Shown: positions 51,832 through 59,823 of the stretch, piece by piece
Numbering within the stretch: the stretch's first letter is position 1
Layout: each line of letters begins with the position of its first letter
Source of the DNA: Planotetraspora silvatica
GTDB lineage: Bacteria > Actinomycetota > Actinomycetes > Streptosporangiales > Streptosporangiaceae
Direction: 5' to 3'
Length of the DNA: 64,000 bases
Assembly: GCF_016863315.1 (NCBI RefSeq)
Contig: NZ_BOOQ01000015.1
Location: forward strand, 156,905-220,904
Notes under the pieces: model-generated
What the model saw: only the letters and a program-made list of their open reading frames with translations
What the model was told of the DNA's origin: nothing
Databases searched by the model: none
Position numbers and translations under genes: made by a program

Positions 51832-52017
51832 CGCCGGGCTCAACCCTCTCGGGGAGGCGCCGGATCACCGCCCCCGATATCGAACGCACGCGGAAAGCCT
51901 GCGGAGCTGAATCATCGATCTCGGTGTTGCAGCCGAGCTGGACCTCAGCATCCGACGGCCCGGCTGGAAGCCGCTCCCCGACCGATCCGCGATGTCGGGG
52001 GTCCTCTACTACAGTTG

Positions 52018-52098
52018 ATCCGGGTCGTGACTGGCGCTGAGGTGGAGCACCACCGGGGAGCGGCCCGGCGACCTCCGTCGATGCCGTGCGCCTGGGCG
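52018..52098 (+). promoter_or_regulatory. ZTP (pfl motif) riboswitch upstream of folD
   Basis: The segment matches the pfl-motif core: CGTGACTGGCG (52026-52036), hairpin GGTGG-AGCA-CCACC (52041-52054), GGGGAGCGG, closing stem CCGGG/CCCGG (52020-52024 with 52064-52068) and the 3' half GCGCCTGGGC (52088-52097). GGCGC (52033-52037) can form the defining pseudoknot with GCGCC (52088-52092). ZTP riboswitches sense the folate-stress alarmone and commonly precede folD. A second CGCCTGGG (52108-52115) overlaps the folD Shine-Dalgarno, suggesting that translation is controlled. Confidence 0.88.
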
Positions 52099-52123
52099 AA
52101 TCACGAACGCCTGGGAGAAGCAC

Positions 52124-53011
52124 ATGCCTCAAACGCAGACCGCCCGCCTCATGGACGGCGCCGCCCTGGCCCGCCATGTCCTCGATCACACCGCGGCCAT
52201 GTCGTCGGCCATCTCGCATCGAACCGGTAAGGCCCCATGCCTGGCGACCGTACTCGTGGGAGAAGACCCCGCTTCGGCGACCTATGTCCGCATGAAGCGC
52301 ACTCGATGCGAAACGGTCGGCATCACCTCTCGGCATCTGCCTCTGCCGGCCACGACCACGACCACGGAACTGGTGGACGCCATCACGTCCCTGTCGGAAG
52401 ATCCCGAGGTGCACGGCATCCTGCTGCAGCACCCGGTGGGAGGTCACATCGACGAGAGAGCCGCGTTCGAGGCCATCGCCCCGCACAAGGACGTCGACGG
52501 AGTCACGATGCGTTCGTTCGCCGCGATGAGCTTCGGCCTGCCCGGATTCGTCTCCTGCACTCCGGGCGGCATCCTGCGCCTTCTGGACGCCTACGACGTC
52601 GACCTGGCGGGCAAACGCGCGGTCGTGGTCGGCCGAAGCGCGATCCTCGGAAAGCCCGCCGGGATGCTGCTGCTCGCCCGGGATGCGACCGTGACGTACT
52701 GCCACTCACGCACCCGTGACCTACGGTCGATCATTCGAGAGGCCGACGTTCTGATCGCCGCGGCCGGCCGTCCTCACTTCATCCACGGCGAGGACATCAA
52801 GATCGGCGCTGTGGTCGTCGATGCCGGCTACAGCCCGGGCAACGTCGGTGATGTGGACTTCGACACCGCCAAGACCCGCGCGAGCCTCATCACACCCGTG
52901 CCCGGCGGTGTCGGCCCGATGACCATCGCCATGCTGCTCTCACAGACCGCGGAAGCGGCTGCTCTGCAGATGGGCCTCGTACCCGCTGAACTCATCCCGT
53001 CGCAGGGGTGA
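52124..53011 (+). CDS. folD: Divergent FolD: methylenetetrahydrofolate dehydrogenase/cyclohydrolase
   Basis: A 295-aa protein of the FolD fold interconverting methylene-, methenyl- and formyl-THF. Conserved pieces: ATVLVGEDPASATYVRMK (with the catalytic-region Lys), HKDVDG, CTPGGILRLL, VVVGRSAILGKPAGMLLL (NADP site) and TPVPGGVGPMTIAML. The usual folate-site motif QLPLP is replaced by QHPVGG, and KDVDGF by KDVDGV, so this is a non-canonical paralogue. ATG 52124 follows GGGAG by six bases, inside the likely expression platform of the ZTP riboswitch. Probably induced by ZTP under folate limitation. Confidence 0.92.
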   Translation: MPQTQTARLMDGAALARHVLDHTAAMSSAISHRTGKAPCLATVLVGEDPASATYVRMKRTRCETVGITSRHLPLPATTTTTELVDAITSLSEDPEVHGILLQHPVGGHIDERAAFEAIAPHKDVDGVTMRSFAAMSFGLPGFVSCTPGGILRLLDAYDVDLAGKRAVVVGRSAILGKPAGMLLLARDATVTYCHSRTRDLRSIIREADVLIAAAGRPHFIHGEDIKIGAVVVDAGYSPGNVGDVDFDTAKTRASLITPVPGGVGPMTIAMLLSQTAEAAALQMGLVPAELIPSQG

Positions 53012-53022
53012 TGTGGCGGTCG

Positions 53023-53592
53023 TCACGCCGGCGGCCAGTTTCTGAGGACGGCGTCGAGGGCGTCCAGGGTTCTGGACCACGAGGCGTCCACCTCGCGGGG
53101 TGTGTGGCGGAACGCGCCCGCCATCTCCAGGCTCACGTACCCGTGGAACATACCGCCCAGCATCCGGACCGCATCCGTCTGGTCGGGCCCCGCCAGTTCG
53201 TATCCGCGCAGTATCGCCCGCGTCATCTCCGCGTGCCGGCCCGCCGCGCTGGTGGCCGCCGTCTCCGGGTCAAGCTCGATCTGCGTCGCGGCGTACCTCC
53301 CCGGATGCTCTTTCGCGTAGTTCCTGTAGGTGTTCGCGAACGCCACCAGTGCGTCCTTGCCCGCGCGGCCCGCCAAGGCGGTTGCGGCCCTGTCGGCGAG
53401 CTCCGCCAGGGCCAGCAACGCCACCCTGACCCGCACGTCCTGCGCGTCCTTGATGTGTGAGTACAGGGCCGCGGGCTTGACGCCGAAGCTGCGCGCGAGC
53501 GCAGAGACGGTCACGTTCTGAAAGCCGATCTCGTCGGCCAGATCCGCCGCCGCCTGGGTCAGGCGTTCCGCGGTCAGTCCCGCGCGTGCCAT
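53023..53592 (-). CDS. TetR/AcrR-family regulator (WHG-type)
   Basis: A 189-aa regulator with HTH at about residues 10-50 (LTQAAADLADEIGFQNVTVS, FGVKPAALYSHIK) and the C-terminal WHG-like ligand domain (RMLGGMFHGYVSLEMAGAF). ATG 53592 follows GAGAAGGGCG. Divergent from an FBP-domain gene across 74 bp containing two imperfect direct repeats TTGCTTA...CTAT, likely operators. Confidence 0.9.
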   Translation of the reverse strand: MARAGLTAERLTQAAADLADEIGFQNVTVSALARSFGVKPAALYSHIKDAQDVRVRVALLALAELADRAATALAGRAGKDALVAFANTYRNYAKEHPGRYAATQIELDPETAATSAAGRHAEMTRAILRGYELAGPDQTDAVRMLGGMFHGYVSLEMAGAFRHTPREVDASWSRTLDALDAVLRNWPPA

Positions 53593-53652
53593 GTGTCGCC
53601 CTTCTCGCTTGCTTACAGCCTATAAGTATTTGCTTAATGCTATTAGGAAGAC

Positions 53653-53658
53653 TAGCCT
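53653..53658 (+). promoter_or_regulatory. -10 hexamer TAGCCT, probable leaderless promoter of the FBP gene
   Basis: TAGCCT ends 8 nt before the ATG at 53667. Confidence 0.45.
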
Positions 53659-53666
53659 CCCCGCCC

Positions 53667-54164
53667 ATGAGACCAGTCACCGAGCACGACATCCGCACGT
53701 CATTCGTCAACTGTTCCAAGGGGGAGGCCAAGCGTCTCAGCCTCCCCAAAGACCTCGCAGACCATCCTTGGAAAGATCTCGACTTCCTCGGATGGCGAGA
53801 TCCGGGCGCGCCCGAACGCGCCTACCTGATCGCCGAACGCGACGGCGTCCTCGTTGGAATCGCGCTCCGGGTGGCGTCCGGGGGGTCGCGCCGCTTCACC
53901 TCACGCAGCATGTGTTCGCTGTGCCTGACCACGCACACCAGCGGCGGCGTGGCGCTGATGACCGCGCGCCGAACCGGCGAGGCCGGTCGCCAGGGCAACT
54001 CGGTCGGGCACTATCTGTGCATCGACCTCGCCTGCTCCCTCTACACACGAGGGAAGAAGGAGGCCGCAGGGACCGGAGGCATCGAGGAGACCCTCGCCCC
54101 AGAGGAGAAGGTCTCCCGGACCCGGGCCAATCTGCAGTCCTTCCTGGACAAAGTGGTCGCGTGA
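53667..54164 (+). CDS. FBP C-terminal treble-clef zinc-finger protein (FusB-like EF-G-binding family)
   Basis: A 165-aa protein of the FBP_C family. The N-terminal half has MRPVTEHDIRTSFVNCSKGE and LPKDL, followed by WKDLDFLGWRDP. A four-Cys/His treble clef uses CSLC (about residue 88) and YLCIDLACS (about 115). The FusB/FusC family binds EF-G and rescues ribosomes from fusidic acid. In actinomycetes it is often next to a TetR gene, as here. Resistance function is inference. Confidence 0.85.
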   Translation: MRPVTEHDIRTSFVNCSKGEAKRLSLPKDLADHPWKDLDFLGWRDPGAPERAYLIAERDGVLVGIALRVASGGSRRFTSRSMCSLCLTTHTSGGVALMTARRTGEAGRQGNSVGHYLCIDLACSLYTRGKKEAAGTGGIEETLAPEEKVSRTRANLQSFLDKVVA

Positions 54165-54298
54165 GCGGACGTGCCCGCCCCCTTCCACCCCCATCCGCCG
54201 TCGGGGGCCACGCGATCGAGATGGGTGTGCTCTGATCCATGAACGTGCTCGGAATCTTCAACCGGTCGGCGGGAATATACGTCCGTTCCGGCCCGCAT

Positions 54299-54817
54299 TC
54301 ATAGGTTTGGTACGGATTCTCCGACCATCAGCGGTAAAGATCGCAGCGGCAGTGGCGCCTGCTCGGCGGGCGGATTCTTGAGGTCGCTGATGTGCACGAA
54401 CGCACCCCTCGGTTCCAGCATCTCCAGCACGGTCGCGGCGACACGATCCCGATCCGTCCAGTGGAAGGACTGAGCGAACACCACGACCCGGAACTCACCC
54501 AGACCGCCCGGCAGGTCCTCGGCACGGGCAGCCACTCAACGCGCGCCGGTCGCCCCGCGACGCTTGGCCTGTCGCTCGGCCTCGGCCAGCATCTCTTCAT
54601 CAGGGTCAATGCCGACCGCCTCGGTGAAGAACCGCGCCAGGGCGAGCGTCACGGTGCCCGGTCCGCAGCCGACGTCGAGGAGTCGGCCCCGCCCGTCCAA
54701 GCCGAGGGCCGTGGCCAGTGTTTCGGCAAATCCTGGAGCATATGGCAGCCGTCCGCGCTCGCAGTACGCCGCACTTCCCTGAAACAGGGTGCCGTCCCAC
54801 TGCCATCCATCAGGCAT
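54299..54817 (-). pseudogene. Class I SAM-dependent methyltransferase, interrupted and truncated
   Basis: The N-terminal part (MPDGWQWDGTLFQGSAAYCE, SAM motif LLDVGCGPGTVTLALARFF, IDPDEEML) runs from about 54817 to an in-frame TGA at 54536-54538. The same frame then continues with AARAEDLPGGLGEFRVVVFA and SFHWTDRDRVA to 54299. The TGA probably replaces TGG (Trp). The protein also ends about 100 residues short of the family length (PLMVGESVPNL then stop). Two lesions argue for a pseudogene; a sequencing error at the TGA would still leave the truncation. Confidence 0.8.
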
Positions 54818-54895
54818 GCCAATCCCACTCCATGAGTTGCTGAACCAGCGCCGGCCACAACGTAAAGGGCTTCTCACATCCCATGCTGCCTGCAC

Positions 54896-55186
54896 GCATG
54901 ATGTGATCGAGTCCCGTTTTTGTGGTCAAGACCACACGCCGATTCCCGAAGATCCAGTCCGGGGGCGACGGTGAGATGCCCGTAGCCGTACCTCAAAGGC
55001 GTGCTGCCGAGTCAGATCCGGGCGGCTGAAGGGATGGGATCAAAGGGTTAACGGTGTCCCTCCAGCGACTTCTCCGCCGCTGCCGCAGGAGTGGCAGAAC
55101 ATGTCTGACCAGCGCTGATGTATCGCAGACCATATAAAATCAGACGGTCCCGGACAGGCGATCGACCATCCTTTGAGGGAGCCTCA
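54896..55186. other. Intergenic region with GntR-like operator
   Basis: No gene is seen in these 291 bp apart from a perfect short palindrome at 54921-54936. The region is lower in GC than its surroundings and separates the methyltransferase pseudogene from a second, intact methyltransferase. Confidence 0.55.
54921..54936. promoter_or_regulatory. Palindromic GntR/HutC-type site TGTGGTC-AA-GACCACA
   Basis: Perfect 7-bp arms. The core TGGTCNNGACCA is the pattern bound by DasR-like and other GntR regulators. It lies 104 bp upstream of the pseudogene start and 251 bp before the next plus-strand gene, so the regulated gene is unclear. Confidence 0.5.
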
Positions 55187-55963
55187 GTGAACCGAACCAT
55201 CCGCACGATGGACGATGTCATGGACCTGCTCGATGGGCTGTTCACACCGGACGCCGACCGATGGACGGGAAACGCGTCGGGATGGTGGGACCAGTTTTAT
55301 ACCGACCGCGCAAAACCGATCCCTTTCTTTGCGAGCAAGCCGGACGAAAATCTGATGTCCCACATTGAGCGGGGGTTGGTCAATCCGGGACGGGCTCTGG
55401 ATCTTGGTTGCGGACCCGGCCGCAATGCCGTCCACCTGGCCTCGCTCGGCTTCGAGGTCGACGCCATCGATCTCTCCCCGCGGGCTGTGGCCTGGGCTGA
55501 GGAGCGCGCCCGGGAGGCGGGCGTAAATGTCCGTTTACACTGCGGGAACGCTTTCACCGCCGACCTCGAACCCGGCCGATATGACCTGGTCTATGACTCC
55601 GGCTGCTTTCATCATCTGCCGCCGCACCGCAGGGTGAGTTATCTGAACCTGCTGGACCGACTACTGGTTCCCGGCGGCCACTTCGCCCTGACTTGCTTCG
55701 CCGCCAGCGCCATGGGCTCCGAATTGCCCGATAAGGAGTTCTATCGCGAAGGCGGCCTCCATGGCGGCCTGGCATACACCTTCGACGAACTACGTTGGAT
55801 CTTCTCCGACTACACAGAGGTGGAAATGCGCCATATGGAAGCACAATCGCCCAACGCGTCAGTCTTTGGTGTTCCCTTCCTCCTGGTTGCCCTGTTCCGC
55901 CGCCCAGCACATGGTGAATACACCCACCGGGGTTCGGACCCGCACAGTTCTGCGCTGTCCTGA
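55187..55963 (+). CDS. Class I SAM-dependent methyltransferase
   Basis: A 258-aa methyltransferase with ALDLGCGPGRNAVHLASLGF (motif I), VDAIDLSPRAVAWAEERA and YDLVYDSGCFHHLPPHRR, resembling thiopurine/tellurite-type or small-molecule methyltransferases. The GTG at 55187 follows GAGGGAGCC. The substrate is unknown. It lies just beyond a pseudogene of a different methyltransferase subfamily. Confidence 0.87.
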   Translation: MNRTIRTMDDVMDLLDGLFTPDADRWTGNASGWWDQFYTDRAKPIPFFASKPDENLMSHIERGLVNPGRALDLGCGPGRNAVHLASLGFEVDAIDLSPRAVAWAEERAREAGVNVRLHCGNAFTADLEPGRYDLVYDSGCFHHLPPHRRVSYLNLLDRLLVPGGHFALTCFAASAMGSELPDKEFYREGGLHGGLAYTFDELRWIFSDYTEVEMRHMEAQSPNASVFGVPFLLVALFRRPAHGEYTHRGSDPHSSALS

Positions 55964-56037
55964 TCTCTCGTCAGCTGCCCCCCAGTCCGTTCGATGATCT
56001 GCCGCACTAAAGCCTGGCGCGTGTGAATTGCTCCGCG

Positions 56038-56778
56038 TCAGGCCGGGGCGAGGACGCAGAACTCGTTGCCCTCCGGGTCGGCCAGAACCGTCCACGGGAC
56101 GTCGCCCTGGCCCACATCGGCGGGCGTCGCACCGAGGGCCTTCAGCCGGGCCACCTCCGTCGCTTGATCGTCACCGGGGTACGGCAGCAGGTCGAGATGG
56201 ATGCGGTCTGGCACGGTCTTCACGTCGGGCGTGCGGAGGAACTCCAGATACGGCCCGACACCCTTGACGGAGCGCAATGCCGCATGTTCGTCGGTCGCCT
56301 CGTGCGGGGTCCAGCCGATCGCCTCGCCCCAGAACCGGGCCATGGCCCGCGGGTCAGAGCAGTCGACGGCCACCGCGGCGATCGGCCCGGTGTCCCGGTA
56401 GATCTCCCGAGGCTCCAGGACACAGAACTCGTTGCCCTCCGGATCGGCCAGAACCGTCCACGGGACGTCGCCCTGGCCCACATCGACGGGCATCGCACCG
56501 AGCTCCTTCAGGCGCGCGACCAACTCCGCCTGATGGGCCGCGGAGGCACTGGCGAGATCGAGGTGCACACGGTTCTTCGTTGTTGTCTTGGGTTCCGGGA
56601 CGGGAACGACGTCGATGCCGACGGCGACCGGGTGCGGCCAAACGAAGCCGCCGGCGGGTCCAACGTAGGTGGTCACGCCGGGTCGGAAAACACTCCAGCC
56701 GAGGGCTTCCGCCCAGAACCGGCCGACCGCCAAGCCATCAAGAGCCTTGATATTCACCTGAACAAGTCGCAGCGCCAT
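56038..56778 (-). CDS. Two-domain VOC (glyoxalase-like) protein
   Basis: A 246-aa protein of two glyoxalase-fold domains, each with FWAEALGWSVFRP/FWGEAIGWTPHE, a VHLDL/IHLDL strand and VLADPEGNEFCVL. The two DVGQGDVPWTVLADPEGNEF segments are identical in protein and almost identical in DNA (56058-56140 versus 56424-56506), pointing to recent duplication or gene conversion. Metal-dependent enzyme or bleomycin-type binding protein; substrate unknown. Confidence 0.85.
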   Translation of the reverse strand: MALRLVQVNIKALDGLAVGRFWAEALGWSVFRPGVTTYVGPAGGFVWPHPVAVGIDVVPVPEPKTTTKNRVHLDLASASAAHQAELVARLKELGAMPVDVGQGDVPWTVLADPEGNEFCVLEPREIYRDTGPIAAVAVDCSDPRAMARFWGEAIGWTPHEATDEHAALRSVKGVGPYLEFLRTPDVKTVPDRIHLDLLPYPGDDQATEVARLKALGATPADVGQGDVPWTVLADPEGNEFCVLAPA

Positions 56779-57076
56779 GCCGCCGATTCTGACATCCTCG
56801 GTCCCGCACGTTTCCCTCTGTCGTGGTCTCTCGTCTGCTGCCGACCCACCGCGAAGCGGGAAGTATGGCCCTCTGGTGCTTCTCGGTGCGGCTGCCGGTC
56901 TGCGACAGGGTGGGGCGTTCGGGCTCTCCTCGAATCAGGTCCGGTTCGCCGAATGACCTGAGCTGGGATTTCATGTTCTAGCAGTCAGTTTCGGAGATCT
57001 CTCGCGTTCCGGCGGAATAGAGACGAAACAGAGGTACGGGGAACCCTGGCCTTGGTATTGCATGCTGCGTTCTTAG
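56779..57076. other. Intergenic, GC-poor toward 57 kb
   Basis: No gene recognised. Base composition drops from about 56990 on and stays low through the following membrane-protein gene. Confidence 0.5.
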
Positions 57077-57454
57077 CTAGATGCGGTTCTCGTTGGGTCT
57101 TTGAGGCCAGTCACGTGCGGGCAGATATGCGAATCTCCAAAGTATTGTAATGGAAAATACGTATACGCCATAGAAGGGAATCAAATAGAAAAGACAATCC
57201 CTGGCGCGATAGGACACCATGCGTGCGACCAGAGCGAGGGGCAGCATTGGAGATAGGAAGATGGCGAGATGGATTGAGTCCGACAGCACCATGGATTCTA
57301 GATCGATTCGCCGATCAGCCACGATGCTTAGATAATTGGGCGCCCCCACGAGTATGGCCCATAACAGAAGCGTCAATATGAAGCGAATGATCTTATGCTG
57401 CCGCAAACCAATCATTACTTGCCAGGCGATGCCGGGCGAGCTGTTGTTTGTCAC
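57077..57454 (-). CDS. Small membrane protein in an AT-richer patch, unknown function
   Basis: A 125-aa protein with three hydrophobic helices (about residues 24-45, 60-80, 88-108) and an Arg/Asn-rich end RPNENRI. Codon use is far poorer in GC at third positions than the neighbours (many ATA, TTG, AAT codons), suggesting transfer from a lower-GC source. GTG 57454 lacks a clear Shine-Dalgarno. No family recognised. Confidence 0.6.
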   Translation of the reverse strand: MTNNSSPGIAWQVMIGLRQHKIIRFILTLLLWAILVGAPNYLSIVADRRIDLESMVLSDSIHLAIFLSPMLPLALVARMVSYRARDCLFYLIPFYGVYVFSITILWRFAYLPARDWPQRPNENRI

Positions 57455-57778
57455 TGTTTACATCCCAGCGATGCATGAACTTCGGCAGTCAATTCGTGAT
57501 GATACTGCTCTACGCAGGAAGCGATCAAGGTTTCGCAATCAATTTAAATGGTCGATGAGCCATCGGCGTTCGATACAGAAACGCGGTCAGCCTGGCGGGA
57601 TACCTGCACTCTCCCTGTCCATCCCCGTATGCCGTCGACCCGACCGCGGAGCGGCAGCGGGCCGACGACGCACGCTTGTTCAGATGCCATCCCGGAGCCG
57701 GAGCACGAACTCGGAACGGGACAGCTGACACTTGCCGTCGCTGCTCGGAGCCGCCCTCAAGGCCAAACATCGGGTGTG
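57455..57778. other. Gene-free segment with a shared degenerate block
   Basis: No gene recognised. The stretch about 57614-57656 resembles 63610-63650 (about 40 of 48 aligned bases, including ACCGCGGAGCGG), so both may derive from the same lost element. Confidence 0.45.
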
Positions 57779-58315
57779 TCAGAGCCGTCTCGTGGTGAAC
57801 AGGGTGGTCCCGTAGACCGCGTCCACTTCCTTCCGCTCGGTCTCGGTGAACCCGACCTTGGCCAGCACCCGGCGAGAAGCGGTGTTCCACTCCCAGACCG
57901 TGGCCCACAGACGTTCGTACCCGGACGATCTCGCCCAGTCCAGAACCGCCAACGATGCCTCGGTCGCGTATCCCTGACCCCAGACTCGGCGTAGCAGCTC
58001 GAACGCCAGTTCCGGTTCCCCTCCCGCTCCTCGTCCGCCGTCGATCAGCCCGCAGTAGCCGATGACGTCACGAACGGCCTTCCGCTCGACCGCCAGCAAC
58101 CCGATCGACGATGGCTGGTTGGTACGGATCGAATCCTCGAGCTCCGCGACCGTGGGGTGTCCATCCGCGTCGATTCGGCGGTGCTGCGGCACTCGTGGAT
58201 CACGTTCGGTCCACAGCTCACGCTGGACGACAGCGTCGGCTACCCGCCAATGCCTGAGCAGCAGGCGACCAGTTTCGAGGACAACCTCGCGCCCCGGCGT
58301 CACTCCAGCTGCCAT
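57779..58315 (-). CDS. GNAT-family N-acetyltransferase (RimJ/RimL-like)
   Basis: A 178-aa acetyltransferase with the RimJ/RimL signatures LETGRLLLRHWRVAD, IGYCGLIDG, ELAFELLRRVWGQGYATEAS (acetyl-CoA loop, Q/RxxGxA-like GQGYAT) and NTASRRVLAKVGFTE. The acceptor could be a ribosomal protein or an antibiotic amine; the sequence does not decide. Confidence 0.9.
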   Translation of the reverse strand: MAAGVTPGREVVLETGRLLLRHWRVADAVVQRELWTERDPRVPQHRRIDADGHPTVAELEDSIRTNQPSSIGLLAVERKAVRDVIGYCGLIDGGRGAGGEPELAFELLRRVWGQGYATEASLAVLDWARSSGYERLWATVWEWNTASRRVLAKVGFTETERKEVDAVYGTTLFTTRRL

Positions 58316-58659
58316 GACAGCGACTCTCTCACGGGCGAACGCACTGTCATGCCGCTGACCGCGTGCTCATGCCGAGATGAGCACGCCCCCGCGTAACGAC
58401 GGTGATCAGAGTGCGCACGCCCTCTACCTGCACGAATTCGCTCTGAACCACAAGCGACCAGGGAAATCACTTCCGTTCGTTGTCATCGCTTGCCGGCACT
58501 TTATGAAGCCGTGTGCCCCCAAAATGCCCCGGCCCTCTCTGCCCTCGACTCGCTGCCGATCGAGACAAACGTACAATTCCGATCATTGCTGATGTCTCGA
58601 CCGACTCAACGGTTGCGAGTGCGGAATTCTCGCGACCGGAGGTGCGGGTTTCCCGGGCG

Positions 58660-58986
58660 ATGCTTACCGCGATCATGGCATGGGTCGCGGCCTTCGCCGC
58701 CGGTGCCATGGTGAGCGGGCAGGTCATGCATGGGTGTGATTTTGATCTGTACAGGAAATCCTGGACCGCGGCATGCGGCCCAACGGGGATGTGGCTAACC
58801 ATAGGTAGCTTCGGATGGCTTGCCACTCCCCTTGTTTGGCTGGTAATGGGGCTCTTCGTCGGCTTGGCGCCTAGGCGGTTGATCCGGGTTCGACGGACGG
58901 CACTTCAAGTAATGCCTGGCCTGCCAATGGCCATTATTGCGCTATGGGCTCTCGTCTTCGTCTTCTATTGGCTGGGGGTCCGCTGA
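58660..58986 (+). CDS. Small membrane protein, unknown function
   Basis: About 108 aa with three hydrophobic helices (about residues 2-22, 47-66, 87-106) and two Cys flanking HGCDFDLYRKSWTAACGP, possibly a disulphide in the extracytoplasmic loop. ATG 58660 is preceded by GGAGGTGCGGG at rather long spacing; the frame stays open upstream to 58513, so the start is uncertain. No family recognised. Confidence 0.55.
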   Translation: MLTAIMAWVAAFAAGAMVSGQVMHGCDFDLYRKSWTAACGPTGMWLTIGSFGWLATPLVWLVMGLFVGLAPRRLIRVRRTALQVMPGLPMAIIALWALVFVFYWLGVR

Positions 58987-59039
58987 GAGGGCGGTCCACG
59001 AGCTCGGGCGTCCCCTTCTGCCGATGAGCAGTCGCACGA

Positions 59040-59432
59040 TCAGCCGTCGTCGCGACACAAGCAGAAGGGGTGGCCAGCCGGGTCGAAGAGCACCCGGACA
59101 TTGTCTCGCGGCTGTTCCGCGGCGACCGAAGCTCCGAGGGCGATTGCCTCGGCAACCGCGGAGTCCAGATCTCCGACCTGGAAGTCGAAGTGCATCATCG
59201 GACGCTGCTGCCCGTCGGCAGGCGGCCAGACGGGAGCTTGGTAACCGGTCGCCTGCTGGAACACGACATAAATGGATCCTTCAGGAGCCGCGAGAATCGT
59301 CGTTCCTGGCTCCTCATGACCAATGGGCCATCCGAGCAGCTCGGAGTAGAACCTCGCCAAAGCGCCGGGATCGGGCGCCTCTGATAGCGGTTCCCCACCA
59401 CATGCCCCCTGTTCGAGATCGCACCGGTGCAC
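59040..59432 (-). CDS. Glyoxalase/VOC-fold protein with doubtful N-terminus
   Basis: About 130 aa. The VOC core is clear: DPGALARFYSELLGW, VVFQQATGYQAPVWPP, MMHFDFQVGDLDSAV and DPAGHPFCLCRDDG, matching the glyoxalase-like domain of actinomycete VOC proteins. The expected first beta strand (a short start before DPGALARFY) is replaced by an unrelated stretch from GTG 59432, so the 5' end may be frameshifted or replaced. It may be a decayed gene. Confidence 0.6.
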   Translation of the reverse strand: MHRCDLEQGACGGEPLSEAPDPGALARFYSELLGWPIGHEEPGTTILAAPEGSIYVVFQQATGYQAPVWPPADGQQRPMMHFDFQVGDLDSAVAEAIALGASVAAEQPRDNVRVLFDPAGHPFCLCRDDG

Positions 59433-59823
59433 CTTCCCACGTAAGCGTCGATGTTGGTCGCGGGGACACGCTACAGCCAGTTGCGGACGTTCTACTTCCG
59501 GAATGGAGACCCACTGGGATCGTCGTGGCGCACCGCGTCGGACGCACCACGAGCCCATCGTCGAACACTGCTTCCGGCCCGCGCAGGTCACCCCCGCGGC
59601 ACGTTCACACATGCCTGGCTCTGCAATTAACCCGTACGCCGACAGGGCACCCTCGACTGAGATTGGCGATGTCGTCGCCACGGCCGGTTGCGGCTTGTCG
59701 TGGTTCGAGACTGTGGGCAGTCTGGATCAGGCGGAGTTCCGATGCTGGGCGGCCTGATCCCGTATGGTGACGCGATCTTCAATCAGCGCCAAGTGCCGGT
59801 GCTGCTGAAGGAGTGGCCAGGCG
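59433..59823. other. Gene-free segment with possible protein relic
   Basis: No intact gene. On the plus strand 59740-59820 reads LGGLIPYGDAIFNQRQVPVL, which looks like an internal piece of a small actinomycete protein family I cannot name, without start or downstream part. Treated as a relic. Confidence 0.35.
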
